A stretch of DNA of 64,000 nt, from the NCBI RefSeq assembly GCF_018687595.1, contig NZ_CP061298.1:1364001-1428000 (forward strand), read 5' to 3'. Of this stretch, positions 60,635-64,000 are shown one piece after another (position 1 is the stretch's first letter; each line of letters begins with the position of its first letter). The stretch comes from Polynucleobacter paludilacus. Lineage in GTDB: Bacteria > Pseudomonadota > Gammaproteobacteria > Burkholderiales > Burkholderiaceae. The translations under genes and the position numbers were made by a program. The notes beneath the pieces were generated by a model that made no database searches, was not told where the DNA came from, and saw only the letters and a list, made by a program, of their open reading frames with translations.

Positions 60635-61891
60635 TTAAGAGTAAGCCGCGGTCTTTACATATTTTGCGCGCATCGGCTTCAATACAAAGAATGCCAAAAC
60701 TGCAGCCGTAGCATCTAGAGCAATCATGATGGCAAATACCGGCATCCAACTTTCAGTTGCACCGTGGATATAAGCAGCAATCGGTCCACCAATAATTGAT
60801 CCAACACCCTGGGCCATATAGAGAAAGCCGTAATTGGTAGTAGCGTGTTTTTGGCCAAAGGTATCTGTCAAAGTGGATGGGAAAAGGGAGAAGATTTCGC
60901 CCCAACCAAAGAACACCACACCAGACATCAACACAAATACCACTGGATCTGAACGCGTAGTAACCCAAACAAACATTGCGACCGCCTCTAGACCAAATGC
61001 AATGGTCATCGTGTATTCACGACCGATTCTGTCAGAAATCCAACCAAAAAATGGGCGGGTGAATCCATTTGTAACACGATCAATAGTTAAGGCCAAAGGC
61101 AAAGCAGCCATACCAAACACCATGGCGCCTGTAATACCAAAGTCTTTGGCAAAGGCACCCATCTGCGAAATGACCATCAAACCTGATGTTGACATCATCG
61201 ACATCATCAAAAACATGAGCCAGAAAACAGGGGTCTTAAGCATGGTTTTAGGAGCAACTCCAGATGCAGCTGCTTCAACTTGACTGGCTGTCTGAACTCG
61301 ATCAGCATGAGGTACTCGAATACCCTGCGCAGCCAATAACCCAACTGCGCCAATCACATAGCCAAAGAAAGTTAATGTTCCTTGCAAGCCAGAAGACGCC
61401 AAGCTGTCTGCAATTGGAAAGGTTGTTAGCAAAGCGCCGATGCCATAGCCTGCAGCAACCATGCCCACAGCGAAACCACGATTATTTGGGAACCAACGCA
61501 CCATCAAGCCGACTACACCGATATAAACAATACCGGTTCCTAGGCCACCCAACACACCATAAGTAAAGTAAAGATTAGAAACGGTGCTGAGATTGGCCGA
61601 GAGCACCCAACTCAGCCCGGTCAACACTGTTCCCACTGACAATAAAAGTCGTGGGCCAAACTTTTCGACCAAGAAACCCTGGAATGGTGAGAAAAAGGTT
61701 TGCAGCACAATCAAGATGGAGAATGTCACTTGCAACTCAGTCAAGCTCACACCGAGTTGACCCATGATGGGCTTTGTAAACAAGGCCCATACGTATTGCG
61801 GACTTGAAATCGACATCATACAAATGACGCCTAATGCCAACTGAACCCATTTCGATTTCAATGGATTGCTAGCGGTTTCTGCTGTGCTCAT
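60635..61891 (-). CDS. Oxalate/formate antiporter family MFS transporter
   Basis: A 418-residue 12-helix MFS protein of the OFA (OxlT-like) group: QYVWALFTKPIMGQLGVSLTELQVTFSI, FQGFLVEKFGPRLLLSVG, GLGTGIVYIGVVGLMVRWFPNNRGFAVGM, PFFGWISDRIGREYTM and GEIFSLFPSTLTDTFG are typical (each shown in part). The substrate cannot be assigned from this; monocarboxylates such as oxalate, formate or a pyruvate-like acid are candidates. It lies alone between the AT-rich gene and groEL. The 182 bases after its start hold the groEL terminator and nothing else clear. Confidence 0.88.
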   Translation of the reverse strand: MSTAETASNPLKSKWVQLALGVICMMSISSPQYVWALFTKPIMGQLGVSLTELQVTFSILIVLQTFFSPFQGFLVEKFGPRLLLSVGTVLTGLSWVLSANLSTVSNLYFTYGVLGGLGTGIVYIGVVGLMVRWFPNNRGFAVGMVAAGYGIGALLTTFPIADSLASSGLQGTLTFFGYVIGAVGLLAAQGIRVPHADRVQTASQVEAAASGVAPKTMLKTPVFWLMFLMMSMMSTSGLMVISQMGAFAKDFGITGAMVFGMAALPLALTIDRVTNGFTRPFFGWISDRIGREYTMTIAFGLEAVAMFVWVTTRSDPVVFVLMSGVVFFGWGEIFSLFPSTLTDTFGQKHATTNYGFLYMAQGVGSIIGGPIAAYIHGATESWMPVFAIMIALDATAAVLAFFVLKPMRAKYVKTAAYS

Positions 61892-62010
61892 ACCTTATCT
61901 CCCATTAAACGATTAATTTAAAGCTGATTTCTTATCTTAGTGATTTACTTCGGGTAAATACGGATATTTGCCCCATCCTGGTGCTTATTTAGTTTCGCGT
62001 CCATCAAAAC

Positions 62011-62041
62011 AAAATGCCTGGTCTTTTGAACCAGGCATTTT
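62011..62041. terminator. Terminator of groES-groEL
   Basis: AAAATGCCTGGT (62011-62022) pairs with ACCAGGCATTTT (62030-62041) over a seven-base loop. On the minus strand it follows the groEL stop by 32 bases and ends in TTTTGTTTTG. Confidence 0.85.
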
Positions 62042-62073
62042 GAATTTCAGCAGCTAAGAGCTACAGGGGGAAA

Positions 62074-63741
<1,668 letters not shown>

Positions 63742-63753
63742 TTAAATACCGAA

Positions 63754-64000
63754 TTACTTCTGTACAACAGCCATGATGTCTTCTTCGCGCATCACGAGAA
63801 GTTCATCGCCATCGACTTTGACTGTCTGACCCGCATACTTGCCAAATAGGACTCGATCGCCCACTTTGACATCAGGTGCATTGAGTTTTCCACTGTCATC
63901 ACGCTTGCCAGGGCCCACTGCTAAAACTTCGCCTTGGTCTGGTTTTTCAGCAGCAGCATCAGGGATGATGATTCCTGAGGCAGTCTTTGATTCTTGATCT
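63754..64000 (-). CDS. groES: 10 kDa chaperonin GroES (C-terminal part, cut by window edge)
   Basis: Co-chaperonin that caps GroEL. The last 82 codons are visible: [20 protein letters not shown] (start of the mobile-loop end), [28 protein letters not shown] and the end [12 protein letters not shown]. About 13 N-terminal residues and the promoter lie beyond the right edge. A CIRCE/HrcA site and a sigma-32 promoter, if present, would be there. Confidence 0.97.
   Translation of the reverse strand, partial: DQESKTASGIIIPDAAAEKPDQGEVLAVGPGKRDDSGKLNAPDVKVGDRVLFGKYAGQTVKVDGDELLVMREEDIMAVVQK

Noticed and set aside
61892..62073. Small gene or RNA between the OFA transporter and groEL
   Set aside because: Only the groEL terminator and unremarkable sequence are visible; no convincing open frame or structured RNA.

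Overview
The window is a gene-dense bacterial chromosome segment with no rRNA, tRNA, insertion sequence, prophage or CRISPR that I can see, and no gap above 300 bases without a gene. Protein families and gene order (hrcA-hemH-grpE-dnaK-dnaJ; split pntAA/pntAB/pntB; queA-tgt-yajC-secD-secF; glnE next to an AsmA/YhdP giant protein, nitrilase and tldD; recG-oxyR-ubiA; glcDEF) point to a betaproteobacterium of the Burkholderiales. Short spacers, moderate GC and compact convergent gene ends fit a freshwater Polynucleobacter-like genome. The genus is an inference from memory of such genomes and was not tested by a search.

Layout. 1-5.2 kb: clpA (cut by the window edge) and clpS, a cold-shock gene with its own promoter and terminator, a DUF192 protein, the arginine genes argF-argG followed by ppnP, a DUF3579 protein and rpsT. 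5.3-15.9 kb: murJ, a SirB1-like protein, a DedA protein, miaA, purM, a PerM/AI-2E-type membrane protein, hda, a HAD-IB phosphatase, pcnB, folK and panB. 15.9-22 kb: the heat-shock block dnaJ, dnaK, grpE, hemH, hrcA, all on the minus strand. Near-perfect sigma-32 promoters precede grpE and dnaK, and a terminator separates these two genes. 22-41 kb: nadK, recN, glnE, the 1377-residue YhdP-type protein, a Nit-type amidohydrolase, tldD, aroG, a PduO-type cobalamin adenosyltransferase, glcD-glcE-glcF, a YggS protein and proC. 41-58.3 kb: ubiA, oxyR and recG (one minus-strand operon), queA-tgt-yajC-secD-secF, waaA, purB, a glutathione S-transferase, mnmA and pntAA-pntAB-pntB. 58.3-64 kb: an AT-rich TPR/O-GlcNAc-transferase-like gene, an oxalate/formate-type MFS transporter, groEL and the end of groES.

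Most of the window is core housekeeping: protein folding and degradation, tRNA modification, secretion, envelope building, nitrogen and arginine metabolism, glycolate oxidation and NADPH supply. The two chaperone systems (dnaK, groE) and their repressor gene hrcA all lie in the window. The visible grpE and dnaK promoters are sigma-32 type, so a CIRCE operator, if present, should lie upstream of groES just outside the right edge.

I found no convincing novel multi-gene system. The observations most worth a second look are: a recurrent arrangement in which a -10 box sits 5-8 bases before the start codon (clpS, miaA, nadK, yhdP, aroG, glcD, GST), which predicts leaderless or near-leaderless mRNAs; the AT-rich TPR-glycosyltransferase gene, which looks like an accessory insertion in a core region; the two sigma-32 promoters; and a tandem 10-base duplication across the tldD stop codon that supplies the -10 box of aroG.
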